The notes below the pieces were generated by a model. The model ran no database searches. It saw only the letters and a list, made by a program, of their open reading frames with translations, and was not told the origin of the DNA. From NCBI GenBank assembly GCA_027489955.1, contig JAIXYZ010000013.1, positions 1 to 64,000 of the forward strand: 64,000 nucleotides of DNA, in the 5' to 3' direction. Both the position numbers and the translations under genes were made by a program. Below, piece by piece: positions 38,955 to 47,173 of the stretch. Numbering within the stretch: the stretch's first letter is position 1; each line of letters begins with the position of its first letter. This DNA comes from Hyphomicrobiales bacterium. Lineage in GTDB: Bacteria; Pseudomonadota; Alphaproteobacteria; Rhizobiales; Beijerinckiaceae.

Positions 38955-39763
38955 GACGGCCTCCAGGAGGAGAAGCGCCGCTCGATCCGCGCCACGACGA
39001 GGTTGCCCGCCACCGCGATCGCCATGAGCAGCACGAGCCCAGCGAACACGCCGGTCGTGTCCAGACGGCCCGCCGACTTCTCGATGTACCAGCCGAGCCC
39101 GGCGCTGGAGCCGATCAGCTCGCCGACCACCGCGCCGATCAGCGCGAGCCCGACGCCGATCTTCAGCGAGGCGATGAGCCACGGCACGATCCAGGGCAGC
39201 AATACCTTGCGCGTCACGTAGTGGCGCGGCGCGCGCATCGTGCGCAGCAGGTCCAGGAGATCACGGTCGATCGTCTTCAGGCCCTCGTGCACGTTGAGCA
39301 TGAAGATGAACAGGACGGTCGAGAACGCCATCATCACCTTCGAGAACAGGTCGATCCCGAACCAGATGATGAAGAGCGGCGCCAGCGCCACCCGCGGCAG
39401 GCTGTGCAGCGCCATGATGAACGGCTCGGCGACCGCATGGCCGTACTTGTAGCGCGCCATGGCGATGCCGAGGGGCACGCCGACCGCGAAGGCGAGGGCG
39501 AGGCCGAGCACGGCCTCCAGCAGTGTGCGCTGGGTGTTGCGCCACAATTCGCCGGAGGCGGCGAGCGCGACGAGGCGCTCGGCGATGAGGGACGGCCGGC
39601 TGATCCAGAGCGGATCGACCACCGTGTGGCTCAGGACCTCCCAGCCGCCCACGAGGACGGCGAAGAGCAGGATGCGGTCCCGGATCAGGCCGAGGCGGAC
39701 CCTTCGGCCGGCAAGGCCGGCAAGCCCGATGCCGGCTTGGCCGGACTGGATGATGGCGGACAT
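38951..39763 (-). CDS. ABC transporter permease (SsuC/TauC type)
   Basis: A 270-residue inner-membrane permease with about six helices. The EAA-like coupling loop for the ATPase is APRHYVTRKVLLPWIVPWLIASLKIGVGLALIGAVVGEL split over cytoplasmic loop and helix. It forms the import channel with the ATPase at 38136-38954 and the binding protein at 42096-43061. It starts 21 bases after the sulfurtransferase gene. Confidence 0.92.
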   Translation of the reverse strand: MSAIIQSGQAGIGLAGLAGRRVRLGLIRDRILLFAVLVGGWEVLSHTVVDPLWISRPSLIAERLVALAASGELWRNTQRTLLEAVLGLALAFAVGVPLGIAMARYKYGHAVAEPFIMALHSLPRVALAPLFIIWFGIDLFSKVMMAFSTVLFIFMLNVHEGLKTIDRDLLDLLRTMRAPRHYVTRKVLLPWIVPWLIASLKIGVGLALIGAVVGELIGSSAGLGWYIEKSAGRLDTTGVFAGLVLLMAIAVAGNLVVARIERRFSSWRPS

Positions 39764-39784
39764 GGGGATTCCTCTGGGCTTGGA

Positions 39785-40651
39785 TCAGCCGGGATGGCTG
39801 CCAGTGGCCACGGGCCGGGCCGGGTCGGAACTCCAGGCCGACCAGGAGCCGGGGAACAGGGCCGCGTCGATCCCCGCGGTCGCCAGGGCCAGGATCTGGT
39901 GCGCGGCCGCGACGCCGCCGCCGCAATAGACGCCGATGGACTGCGAACCGTCGATGCCGAGCGCCGCGAACCGGTCCCGGATGGCGCCGGCTTCGGCGAA
40001 GCGCCCGTCCGCCGTCAGGTTGCCGGAGGTCGGCACGTTGATCGCGCCTGGGATGTGGCCTTCCGCGGGCTTGCCCGGCTCAGCCTTGTCCCCCCGATAG
40101 GCGTCCGGCCCCCGCGCATCGATGAGGACGGCCTGCCTCGCGACCGCAGCGGCGCCGTCGGCGGTCAGGACCGGCAGGTGCCCGGCCTCCAGCACGACGT
40201 CGCCATGGTCGGGAAGCGGAATGTCCTGGGTCACGGCACCCCCGGCCGCCTTCCAAGCGTCGAATCCCCCGTCCAGGACGCGGACATCGGTGAGGCCCGC
40301 CCAGCGCAGAACCCACCAGCCGCGTCCTGCCTGCAGGCCGCGATTGTCGTCGTACACGACGATGGATGAGCCCTGGCGGATGCCCCAGCGACGGGCATCG
40401 CGCTGCAGGTCGTGGATGTCGGGCAGCGGCCGGCGGCCGCTGAAGCCGATCTGTTCCCCGGCGAGCTCGGTCGGCAGGTCGACATAGACCGCGCCGGGGA
40501 TGTGGCCCTCGCGATAGGCCGGGCGGCCGTCGGGACGATCCGGCCGGAACCTTATGTCGAGGACGACGGTCGGCGCCCCGGAGGCCAGGCGGGCCTGGAG
40601 ATCGGCGGTCGAGATCAGGTGGCGGGAACGGGCGTCGTGGGTCTGCGTCAT
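39785..40651 (-). CDS. Two-domain sulfurtransferase (rhodanese family)
   Basis: A 288-residue tandem rhodanese. The first domain (residues about 10-130, opening VVLDIRFRPDRPDG) lacks a catalytic Cys. The second carries the active-site loop YCGGGVAAAH with the nucleophilic Cys, differing from the CRKGVTA of thiosulfate and CGSGVTA of mercaptopyruvate enzymes. It transfers sulfane sulfur to an acceptor; here it may handle sulfite/sulfide released from organosulfur compounds (inference from the operon). GAGGAG is six bases before the ATG. Confidence 0.88.
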   Translation of the reverse strand: MTQTHDARSRHLISTADLQARLASGAPTVVLDIRFRPDRPDGRPAYREGHIPGAVYVDLPTELAGEQIGFSGRRPLPDIHDLQRDARRWGIRQGSSIVVYDDNRGLQAGRGWWVLRWAGLTDVRVLDGGFDAWKAAGGAVTQDIPLPDHGDVVLEAGHLPVLTADGAAAVARQAVLIDARGPDAYRGDKAEPGKPAEGHIPGAINVPTSGNLTADGRFAEAGAIRDRFAALGIDGSQSIGVYCGGGVAAAHQILALATAGIDAALFPGSWSAWSSDPARPVATGSHPG

Positions 40652-40661
40652 GGCTTTCTCC

Positions 40662-42071
40662 TCAGCCGGCGGCCGCGAGCGCGTCGGCGATGGCGGGCTG
40701 GGCCTGCACGGCCGCGGCGCGTCTCTCGGCGAACCGGTTCGCAGGCTTCTTCAGGCCGAAATGGCCGCGGAACGTGCTCGCCTCGTACTCGGTGCGGAAC
40801 AGGCCGCGCCGCTGGAGTTCCGGCACGACGAGCTCGACGAAGGCATTCAGCGTTCCGGGCAGGGTGGGCGGGAACAGGATGAAGCCGTCGGTGGTGCGCT
40901 CGACGAACCGCTCCTCGAAGAAGTCCGCCACGTCCCTGGCATTACCCACCACCTCCGGACCGCCGCCGGTGCGCCGGAAGAACAGGAAGAGCTGGCGCAG
41001 GGTGAGGTGGCTCGTGCCCCACGACCGGCGGGCCTGCTCCACGATGAGCGCGGGCTTGCCCTCCAGATCCGCGATGCCGGCGACATCGTCGATGCGCGTC
41101 TCGAGGGTGTAAGGCTTGAGATCGAGCCCCAGCACCGCCTGCAGGCCGCCCAGGTCGAAATTCGTCACCGAGAGGTTCTGGATGTCGGCATAGAGCTGCC
41201 GCGCCTGTTCGCGGGTCTCGCCGACATAGACGGCGAGGCCGGCCACCAGCTGCTGGCTGCTCTCGTGCCGGCCGTAGCGGGCCAGGCGGCTCTTCACGTC
41301 CGCGTAGTAGCGCTTGGCCTCCGGCAGGTGGAACGTGTGGATGAAGCGGATGTCGGCGAAGCGGGCGCCGAATTCCAGCGAGCGCTCGGACTGGCCCGCA
41401 TGCAGGATCGGGATCTGCCCCTGGATCGGCCGGGCCACGTTCAGCGGGCCGGACACGGACAGATGCTTGCCCACGTAGTCGATGCGATGGACCTTGGCGG
41501 GGTCGAGCAGCACGCCGGTGGCCTTGTCGCCGACCAGCGCGTCGTCCTCCCACGTGTCCCAGAGCCCGGTCAGGATCTCGGCATATTCGGTCGCCCAGTC
41601 GAAGCGCTCGTCGGTGTCCCAGTGCTTCTCGCGGCCGTAATTGCCGGCGGCCTCCAGGTTGCGGCCGGTGACGAAGTTCAGCGCCAGCCGTCCGCCCGAG
41701 AGGTTGTCGATGGTCGCCGAGGCCCGCGCCACCGAGTAGGGATGGGAGTAGGTGGTGTTGACCGTGGTCACGATGCCGATTTTCTCGGTCACCGCGGCGG
41801 CATAAGCCGCGTACGTCAACGCCTCGGGCCTCAGCGTCTCGTTGGGGTGCTCGTACTGCTTCTCCGGTCCGCCGGCCATCTGGTCGCCGATGAAGTAGAA
41901 GTCGAGCTTGGCGCGCTCGGCGAGCTGCGCCGTTTCCCTCAGGAAGGGTCCGTCGAAGGTGGCGTCGGCGCGTGCGCCGGGGATGCGCCACCCTGCGGGG
42001 TGGAAACCGGTCGCCCAGATGGAGAATCCGAGCTTGATGTGCTTGCGATCGTGGTCGGTGGAATGGGTCAT
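40662..42071 (-). CDS. FMNH2-dependent LLM-class monooxygenase (NtaA/SnaA/DmoA-like)
   Basis: A 469-residue bacterial-luciferase-like TIM-barrel flavin monooxygenase. Typical features are GFSIWATGFHPAGWR at the N-terminus, FDFYFIGDQ-like AKLDFYFIGDQMAGG, the TTVNTTYSHPYSVARASATIDNLSGGRLALNFVTG block, and the long insert of the NtaA/SnaA group. These enzymes use reduced FMN from a partner reductase to cleave C-S, C-N or other bonds. With MsuE-like reductase and sulfonate-type ABC genes in the same operon, desulfonation or sulfone/sulfide oxidation is the likely role. AGGAG precedes the start by six bases. Confidence 0.9.
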   Translation of the reverse strand: MTHSTDHDRKHIKLGFSIWATGFHPAGWRIPGARADATFDGPFLRETAQLAERAKLDFYFIGDQMAGGPEKQYEHPNETLRPEALTYAAYAAAVTEKIGIVTTVNTTYSHPYSVARASATIDNLSGGRLALNFVTGRNLEAAGNYGREKHWDTDERFDWATEYAEILTGLWDTWEDDALVGDKATGVLLDPAKVHRIDYVGKHLSVSGPLNVARPIQGQIPILHAGQSERSLEFGARFADIRFIHTFHLPEAKRYYADVKSRLARYGRHESSQQLVAGLAVYVGETREQARQLYADIQNLSVTNFDLGGLQAVLGLDLKPYTLETRIDDVAGIADLEGKPALIVEQARRSWGTSHLTLRQLFLFFRRTGGGPEVVGNARDVADFFEERFVERTTDGFILFPPTLPGTLNAFVELVVPELQRRGLFRTEYEASTFRGHFGLKKPANRFAERRAAAVQAQPAIADALAAAG

Positions 42072-42095
42072 GGCGGGCTCCTGGACCGTGGGGGC

Positions 42096-43061
42096 TCAGT
42101 CGGCGACGAGCGCCGGGTTGCCGGTTTCGTAGGCGACGGGCTTCAGGTCCTTCTCCAGCTCCAGCACGTCCTTCTGCAGCGTCTCCCATCCGTCCTTCGA
42201 GAAGCGGGGATGGCGCGACAGCGACGTCTCCAGGCTCTTGGAGCCGAGGGCGAGGAGCTTGGGGTCGATCTCCGGGAACAGCTTGCGGATCTGGGCCAGC
42301 CGCTCCTCCGGGTCCTTCAGCACGATGTGCGCCGAGCGCAGCGTCTCGCGGGCGACCGCTTCCGCCGCCTCGCGATTGGCCTTGACCCAGGACTCGCGCG
42401 CCAAGAGCGCGAGCGCCGGCACGTCCCGCTCGCGCCAGTCGATCACCGGGGTGAGGTTCTTCGACTCGATGTCGAGCGCGTCGAACCCGCTCAGCATCCC
42501 GGCGGCGATCTGGTTCGTGCGCAGCGCGGCCACCTGGTTGTTCGACGGGCCGATGCTGATGATCTCCACGTCCCGGTCGGGATTGAGACCCTCGCGCTGC
42601 AGCGCGAGCCGGACGAGGTTGTCGGTCAGGCTGCCGGCCGTGGTGATGCCGATCTTCTTGCCCTTGAGGTCCGCGATGGACTTCACGGCCGATCCGCCCT
42701 GGGCGACGAGCACGTAGGGCGTGCGCTCGTTCAGCGGCAGCGCCACGATGCCGTCCACGCCGCGGTTGCGCAGGCGGATGACGTGCTCGGGGGCGCAGAT
42801 GCAGAACTGGATGGCCCCGCCGACCAGAGCCTGGATCGCGGGCGCCCCGCCCTTGAAGTTCACGACCTCGGCCTTCACGCCGGCCTTCTCGTAGAATCCC
42901 TTGTCGATGGCCACGGCCACGGGAAGCGAGTTGTCGCTCAAGGCGCCGGACGTGCCGAACACCACGCGGGTCTGGGCGAGGGTGCTGCCGGGAACGGCTG
43001 CGGCGGCGAGCGCGAGGCCGATGGCGGCCAGCCGCGCGGTGCGGGACATGCTGTTGTTCAT
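42096..43061 (-). CDS. ABC transporter substrate-binding protein (SsuA/NMT1 type)
   Basis: A 321-residue periplasmic solute-binding protein with a signal peptide (AAIGLALAAAAVPGSTLA-QTR). The family start TRVVFGTSGALSDNSLPVAVAIDKGFYEKAGVKAEV is cut here into its recognisable parts: FGTSG, AIDKGFYEKAG and the KGGAPAIQALVGGAIQF block. It belongs with SsuA/TauA-like proteins that bind sulfonates or related ligands. It is the second gene of the organosulfur operon, between the FMN reductase and the monooxygenase. Confidence 0.9.
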   Translation of the reverse strand: MNNSMSRTARLAAIGLALAAAAVPGSTLAQTRVVFGTSGALSDNSLPVAVAIDKGFYEKAGVKAEVVNFKGGAPAIQALVGGAIQFCICAPEHVIRLRNRGVDGIVALPLNERTPYVLVAQGGSAVKSIADLKGKKIGITTAGSLTDNLVRLALQREGLNPDRDVEIISIGPSNNQVAALRTNQIAAGMLSGFDALDIESKNLTPVIDWRERDVPALALLARESWVKANREAAEAVARETLRSAHIVLKDPEERLAQIRKLFPEIDPKLLALGSKSLETSLSRHPRFSKDGWETLQKDVLELEKDLKPVAYETGNPALVAD

Positions 43062-43087
43062 GGTCTTGAGGCTTTCCGGTGGGTGGG

Positions 43088-43654
43088 TCAGGCGGCGCTG
43101 CGCGCGGGCTCGCTGCGCTGCCGGGAGGTGCGGATGTCCAGCGCGTCGACGGCTTCCGCGACGAGCTGGCTGAGGCGCGCGACCGTGGGCGCGTCGCGGA
43201 CCGGGCCGTCGGCGAGCAGCGCGTCCTGGACGAAGACGGCGGTGGGCAGCGTCGCCGCGCCGAAGAAGGCGAAGAGCGGGCGGAGCTGGTGCTCCACAAC
43301 CAAAGCGTGGCGGTCCGAGCCGCCGACCGCGAGCAGCGCGACCGGCACGCCCGCCAGCGCCTTGTAGTCGACGAGGTCGATCAGGTGCTTGAACAGGCCG
43401 GTATAGGAACCCTTGTAGACGGGCGACGCGGCGACGATGAGGTCGGCCGTTTCGATGGCTTCCAGGGCCGCGGCGAGGCTCGGCGACGCCTTTGCCGGAT
43501 GGGCGATGGCCAGGTCGCCGACGAGCGAGGCGACGTCGACCACGAAGGTCTCCGCGCCGGCCGCGTTGGCGATGCGCTCCTGGACATGGGTCGCCAGGCG
43601 GCGGGTCTTCGACTGGTCGGACAGGCTGCCGACGATGGTGACGATGCGGGTCAT
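43088..43654 (-). CDS. NAD(P)H-dependent FMN reductase (MsuE/SsuE-like)
   Basis: A 188-residue flavodoxin-fold reductase. VTIVGSLSDQSKTRRLATHV at the N-terminus and ASPVYKGSYTGLFKHLIDLVD in the centre are characteristic of the SsuE/MsuE group. It supplies FMNH2 to the monooxygenase in the same operon. GGAGG lies five bases before the ATG. It is the first gene of the operon; the upstream region has a TTGACA element and an AGAACGTTCT palindrome. Confidence 0.92.
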   Translation of the reverse strand: MTRIVTIVGSLSDQSKTRRLATHVQERIANAAGAETFVVDVASLVGDLAIAHPAKASPSLAAALEAIETADLIVAASPVYKGSYTGLFKHLIDLVDYKALAGVPVALLAVGGSDRHALVVEHQLRPLFAFFGAATLPTAVFVQDALLADGPVRDAPTVARLSQLVAEAVDALDIRTSRQRSEPARSAA

Positions 43655-43701
43655 GGGGACCTCCGATCAGGTCCCCCGAGGTTTTCGTGAATCGTTCGGT
43701 A

Positions 43702-43719
43702 TGTCAAACAGAACGTTCT
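43702..43719 (-). promoter_or_regulatory. Predicted promoter/operator of the organosulfur operon
   Basis: On the minus strand a perfect TTGACA (43702-43707) lies about 50 bases before the msuE-like start and abuts the ten-base palindrome AGAACGTTCT (43710-43719). No strong -10 is visible. The palindrome may bind a sulfur-responsive regulator. Confidence 0.35.
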
Positions 43720-43883
43720 TTTAAAGATACGAGAGAAACGAGGCCAAACCTTTCGCGTCCAGTCCCCGTCCGGTGAAAATCATTCCCTTTTGCGAAATTC
43801 CCGCCTTCGCGCGCCTGCCATTGACGGCGTCGGTCGCTCCGGCGACAGGTGCGGCGAAGCTTGCCCACTCGCCGGAGACGATT

Positions 43884-44357
43884 GTGTCGGACGACCGCTC
43901 CATCCTGATCCTCGTGGACGCCGATGCCTGCCCGGTGAAGGACGAGGTGTACCGGGTCGCGGCGCGCCACGGCCTGAAGACGGTCGTCGTCGCCAATGCG
44001 TTCATCGCCATCCCACGCGATGCCGCCATCGAGCGGGTCGTGGTGGGCGCGGCCATGGACGCCGCCGACGACTGGATCGCCGAGCGTGCGCGCAAGGGCA
44101 TCGTCGTCGTCACCGCGGACGTGCCGCTGGCCAGCCGCTGCGTGAAGGCGGGGGCCGACGTCATCGGCCCCACGGGCCGCGCCTTCACCGATGCCTCGAT
44201 CGGCATGGCCCTCGCCACCCGCAACCTGATGCAGGACCTGCGGGAGGCGGGCGCGGTCACGGGCGGGCCGAAGCCCTTCTCCCGCGCCGACCGGTCCGCC
44301 TTCCTGTCGGCGCTGGACCTCGCGATCGTGCGGCTCAAGCGCAGCGGCTACGGCTGA
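43884..44357 (+). CDS. YaiI/YqxD (DUF188) family protein
   Basis: A 157-residue protein with the family hallmark [21 protein letters not shown] at the N-terminus and the conserved [26 protein letters not shown] block; the family resembles PIN-like nucleases but has no proven activity. The frame is open from 43773, but the GTG at 43884 has GGAG seven bases upstream and gives the usual family length. It is divergent from the organosulfur operon and lies 92 bases before the FHA gene. Confidence 0.88.
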   Translation: MSDDRSILILVDADACPVKDEVYRVAARHGLKTVVVANAFIAIPRDAAIERVVVGAAMDAADDWIAERARKGIVVVTADVPLASRCVKAGADVIGPTGRAFTDASIGMALATRNLMQDLREAGAVTGGPKPFSRADRSAFLSALDLAIVRLKRSGYG

Positions 44358-44411
44358 TTTCGGGCCGTCGCGGGGCGCCGCGCCGCGAAAGACGAGGATT
44401 TTCGGCTTTTG

Positions 44412-44445
44412 CAACCGTCGGGACGCTTGCCGTAGCGTGCGGTTG
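44412..44445 (+). promoter_or_regulatory. Nested hairpin just before the first FHA gene
   Basis: CAACCG and CGGTTG form an outer six-base stem around ACGCT-TGCCGT-AGCGT. The structure ends four bases before the ATG at 44450, where a ribosome-binding site should be, and no clear SD is visible. It could terminate the upstream gene or restrain translation of the first system gene. Confidence 0.35.
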
Positions 44446-44449
44446 TGTG

Positions 44450-44821
44450 ATGAAGCTTTCAGGGCGGCAGAAGCTTCTGGGGGTGGCGTTGACGACCTAC
44501 ATCATCGGGCGTTCGCGCGACTGCGACATCGTCATCGACGACGTCACCGTGTCTCGCCGCCATGCCGAACTGGCCCTCGGCGAAAGCGGCCATTTCGTCA
44601 TCACCGACCTCGACAGTTCCGGCGGTACGTTCCTGCGCGGCGCGAGCGGCTGGCGCCAGATCCGCCGGGCGCAGATAGCACTCGCCGACCGCATCCGCCT
44701 CGGCGCCTGCGAGACCACGGCGCAGGACCTCGTCAGCCGCCTCGGGCAGAAATCCGCCGCCCCGCGCAAGCGCCTGGAGCGCGATCCCGAGACCGGCGAG
44801 ATCGTCACGAGGTTCGAATGA
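44450..44821 (+). CDS. Small FHA-domain protein
   Basis: A 123-residue cytosolic protein consisting of one forkhead-associated domain, which binds phosphothreonine. The key residues are present: GR in IIGRSRDCD, SRRH in VTVSRRHAEL, and the later loop DLDSSGGTFLRG, where the usual Asn of NGT is Gly. A basic tail follows (PRKRLERDPETG). It is the first gene of the kinase/phosphatase cluster and overlaps the next gene by four bases. It probably reads phosphorylation written by the kinase at 56146-58374. An in-frame GTG three bases upstream is an alternative start. Confidence 0.85.
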   Translation: MKLSGRQKLLGVALTTYIIGRSRDCDIVIDDVTVSRRHAELALGESGHFVITDLDSSGGTFLRGASGWRQIRRAQIALADRIRLGACETTAQDLVSRLGQKSAAPRKRLERDPETGEIVTRFE

Positions 44822-45621
44822 CCGCGAGCGCGACGGCAGGACCATCCCCGCGCGGGATCAGCCTGGGCAACCTGGAGGAGCTGCGCCCCTACGCCGCCCT
44901 CGTGGGCGCCGCGGTCGGCGCGATCTTCGCCACGATCCTGTACTTCGTGCTGCCCGACAAGGCGGCCAAGATCCTCATCGACCGGGGCGGGATCATCTAC
45001 CCGTTCTCGGTGCAGAACGGCATGTGGATCATGTTCTTCATCGCGCTGGCCGAGCTGGCGATCCGCTGGCTGGCCGGCCGCGCCGAGGAACGGCAGATGT
45101 CCCAGCGCTACCTGCCGGAGGACAACCGCACCGTCCTCCAGGCTGAGGACCTGCCGCCGATCTTCCGCCGCGTGCGCGAGGACGCGGACGCCAGGCACTG
45201 CTTCCTGCCGCGGCTGATCGAGCGCTGCGTCCTGCAGTTCCAGGCCAGCCGCTCCATCGACCAGGCCGCGCTGCTGCTGAACACCAGCATGGAGATGTTC
45301 ATCCACGAGGTGGACCTGCGCTACAACATGCTGCGCTACATCACGTGGCTCATCCCGTCCCTGGGCTTCATCGGCACGGTGGTCGGCATCGGCCACGCGC
45401 TGTCCTATGCCGGCGAGCCCGGCCGCTTCCAGGAGCCGACGCTGCTCAGCGAGGTCACGAGCCGCCTCGCGGTCGCCTTCGACGGCACGCTCGTGGCGCT
45501 CCTGCTCGCGGCCATCCTCGTCTTCCTCCAGAACATCGCCCAGTCGCGGGAGGAGCACGCGCTCAACCGCGCCGGCCAGTACTGCCTCGATAATCTGGTC
45601 AACCGTCTCTACGTCGCCTGA
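44818..45621 (+). CDS. MotA/TolQ/ExbB-like proton-channel membrane protein
   Basis: A 267-residue inner-membrane protein. Hydrophobic segments lie at about residues 26-48, 63-80, 173-195 and 224-246. The third segment, WLIPSLGFIGTVVGIGHALSYAG, is the hallmark of the MotA/ExbB family, and AFDGTLVALLLAAILVFLQNIAQ forms the last helix, with a conserved-position Thr. These proteins form a proton path with a MotB/ExbD partner and convert proton motive force into mechanical work. The partner is probably the protein at 47174-47857. The long cytoplasmic tail of Zorya ZorA is absent. It overlaps the FHA gene by four bases. Confidence 0.83.
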   Translation: MTASATAGPSPRGISLGNLEELRPYAALVGAAVGAIFATILYFVLPDKAAKILIDRGGIIYPFSVQNGMWIMFFIALAELAIRWLAGRAEERQMSQRYLPEDNRTVLQAEDLPPIFRRVREDADARHCFLPRLIERCVLQFQASRSIDQAALLLNTSMEMFIHEVDLRYNMLRYITWLIPSLGFIGTVVGIGHALSYAGEPGRFQEPTLLSEVTSRLAVAFDGTLVALLLAAILVFLQNIAQSREEHALNRAGQYCLDNLVNRLYVA

Positions 45622-45631
45622 GGGGGCGCCC

Positions 45632-46330
45632 ATGTTCTTCAAGAAGGGCGGCAAGGGGCCGCCAGCTCCGCCGGCGGACGAGGAGAAGACCCTGCTCGTC
45701 GGCCGCCCGACGCCGCAGGCGCGCCTGTCCTGGCCCGCCCGCGACAACGATCGCACCGCCACCCATCCGGTCGAGCCCGTGACGGGGATGCAGCCGCCGG
45801 TCCATGCCGAGCCGGTCACGGGCATCCTGCCCCCGCAGCCGCGCGCCGCGCCGCCGCAGCCCGCCCCGCGCCAAACGCGCGACGACGAGCGTACGCGGCT
45901 GATCACCACCCAGCGGCAGGCCGAGCCGGCCGCGCCGGACGCGGGCGCGCCCGAGGCCGCCAGGCCCGCGCCGGCCGCCGTCTTGGTCGAGGAGCCCGTC
46001 GTGGGGTGGCTCGTCGTCATCGCCGGCAAGGGCAAGGGCCGCTCGGTGGAGATCGCGGCGGGATCGAGCCCGATCGGACGCGGCGAGGGCCAGCGCATCC
46101 GCCTGGATTTCGGCGACGACCAGATCTCGCGGGAGAACCACGCCACGCTGACCTTCGACGTCCGCTCCAACCGGTTCTTCCTGAACCACGGGGGCGGGCG
46201 GAACCTGACCTATCTGGCGGGCGAGCCGGTGCTCGTGCCGGTGGAGCTCAAGGGCGGCGAGGTCATCTCCATCGGCGACACGGAACTGAAGTTCGTGCCG
46301 TTCTGCGGTCCAGACTTCAGCTGGGCCTGA
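45632..46330 (+). CDS. Second FHA-domain protein with disordered N-terminal half
   Basis: A 232-residue cytosolic protein. The first 125 residues are low-complexity, rich in Pro, Ala, Arg and Thr, with two copies of a motif EPVTG(M/I)xPP (residues about 47-66) and several threonines followed by Arg or Gln that could be kinase targets. Residues about 135-225 form an FHA domain: SPIGRGEGQRIRLD, ISRENHATLTF, then a degenerate GGGRNLTYLAG loop. It may be both substrate and reader of the cluster's kinase. AGGGGG precedes the ATG at 45632, and the stop overlaps the phosphatase start. Confidence 0.83.
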   Translation: MFFKKGGKGPPAPPADEEKTLLVGRPTPQARLSWPARDNDRTATHPVEPVTGMQPPVHAEPVTGILPPQPRAAPPQPAPRQTRDDERTRLITTQRQAEPAAPDAGAPEAARPAPAAVLVEEPVVGWLVVIAGKGKGRSVEIAAGSSPIGRGEGQRIRLDFGDDQISRENHATLTFDVRSNRFFLNHGGGRNLTYLAGEPVLVPVELKGGEVISIGDTELKFVPFCGPDFSWA

Positions 46331-47163
46331 TGACGGCCGCCCCCGAAGCGATGCCGGTCTCCGGTCCCTCCGTGTGGGGCTCGGCCGTGGTCGGCCGCCG
46401 CGCCAACCAGGAGGACGCCTACCGGGCGGAATACCTGGCGGAACCGGGCGCCTGGCTGCTCGTCATGTGCGACGGCATGGGCGGCCACGCGGCCGGGGCG
46501 GTGGCAAGCCAGGTCGCGTGCGAATCCTTCCGCGACGCCTGCGCCGCGGCGCTGGAGGGCGGCGTGCCGCCTCCCCGTGCCCTGGATGCCGGGCTGGCGG
46601 CCGCCAATGCCGGGGTCGCCGCCTACCAGAAGGGCGCGCCGGAAACCCGCGGCATGGGCACCACCCTGGTCGGCGCCCTCGTCGGCCCCCGCGGCGTCTG
46701 GTGGATCAGCGTCGGCGACAGCCCGCTCTGGCTCCTGCGCGGCGGGCGGCTGGAGCGCCTCAACGAGGACCATTCCCTGCGCGGCATCGAGGCGGAGATC
46801 AATGTCAGCCGCAACGTGCTGCAATCGGCGGTGACCGGCGGCGACATCGCCATGGTGGACGCTCCGGAAGCGCCGCGCGACCTGTCGCCCGGCGACATCG
46901 TGGTGCTCGCGTCCGACGGCGTGCTGACGCTGGAGGAGGACGAGATCGCCGCCCTCGTGGCCGATGCCGCCCCGCGCGGGGCCCAGGAGACGGTGAAGAC
47001 GCTGCTGGCCGAGGTGATGCGGCGCGACGCGCCCCACCAGGACAATTGCAGCATCATCGTGCTCGCCGTCCCCGGCCGGCCCGGCCTCATCGACCGCATG
47101 CGCCGGATGTTCGCGGGCCTTGCCGCCGCGGCGCTGCCGCTCGCCGCGCTGCCTCCGCCCTGA
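46330..47163 (+). CDS. PP2C-family Ser/Thr protein phosphatase
   Basis: A 277-residue metal-dependent phosphatase. All motifs expected for activity are visible: the first Asp in RRANQEDAYRAEY, MCDGMGGHAAG, MGTTLVGAL, ISVGDSPLWLLR, LNEDHSLRG, VVLASDGVLTL and the last metal ligand in HQDNCSIIVLAV. A basic/hydrophobic C-terminus (MRRMFAGLAAAALPLAAL) could touch the membrane. It would reverse phosphorylation by the kinase at the end of the cluster. The start codon shares one base with the preceding stop. Confidence 0.92.
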   Translation: MTAAPEAMPVSGPSVWGSAVVGRRANQEDAYRAEYLAEPGAWLLVMCDGMGGHAAGAVASQVACESFRDACAAALEGGVPPPRALDAGLAAANAGVAAYQKGAPETRGMGTTLVGALVGPRGVWWISVGDSPLWLLRGGRLERLNEDHSLRGIEAEINVSRNVLQSAVTGGDIAMVDAPEAPRDLSPGDIVVLASDGVLTLEEDEIAALVADAAPRGAQETVKTLLAEVMRRDAPHQDNCSIIVLAVPGRPGLIDRMRRMFAGLAAAALPLAALPPP

Positions 47164-47173
47164 GCCCGAAGCC

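Noticed and set aside
43773-43883. Longer N-terminus for the DUF188 protein starting at 43773
   Set aside because: There is no ribosome-binding site at the upstream GTG and the extra 37 residues do not resemble the family; the GTG at 43884 has GGAG at proper spacing.
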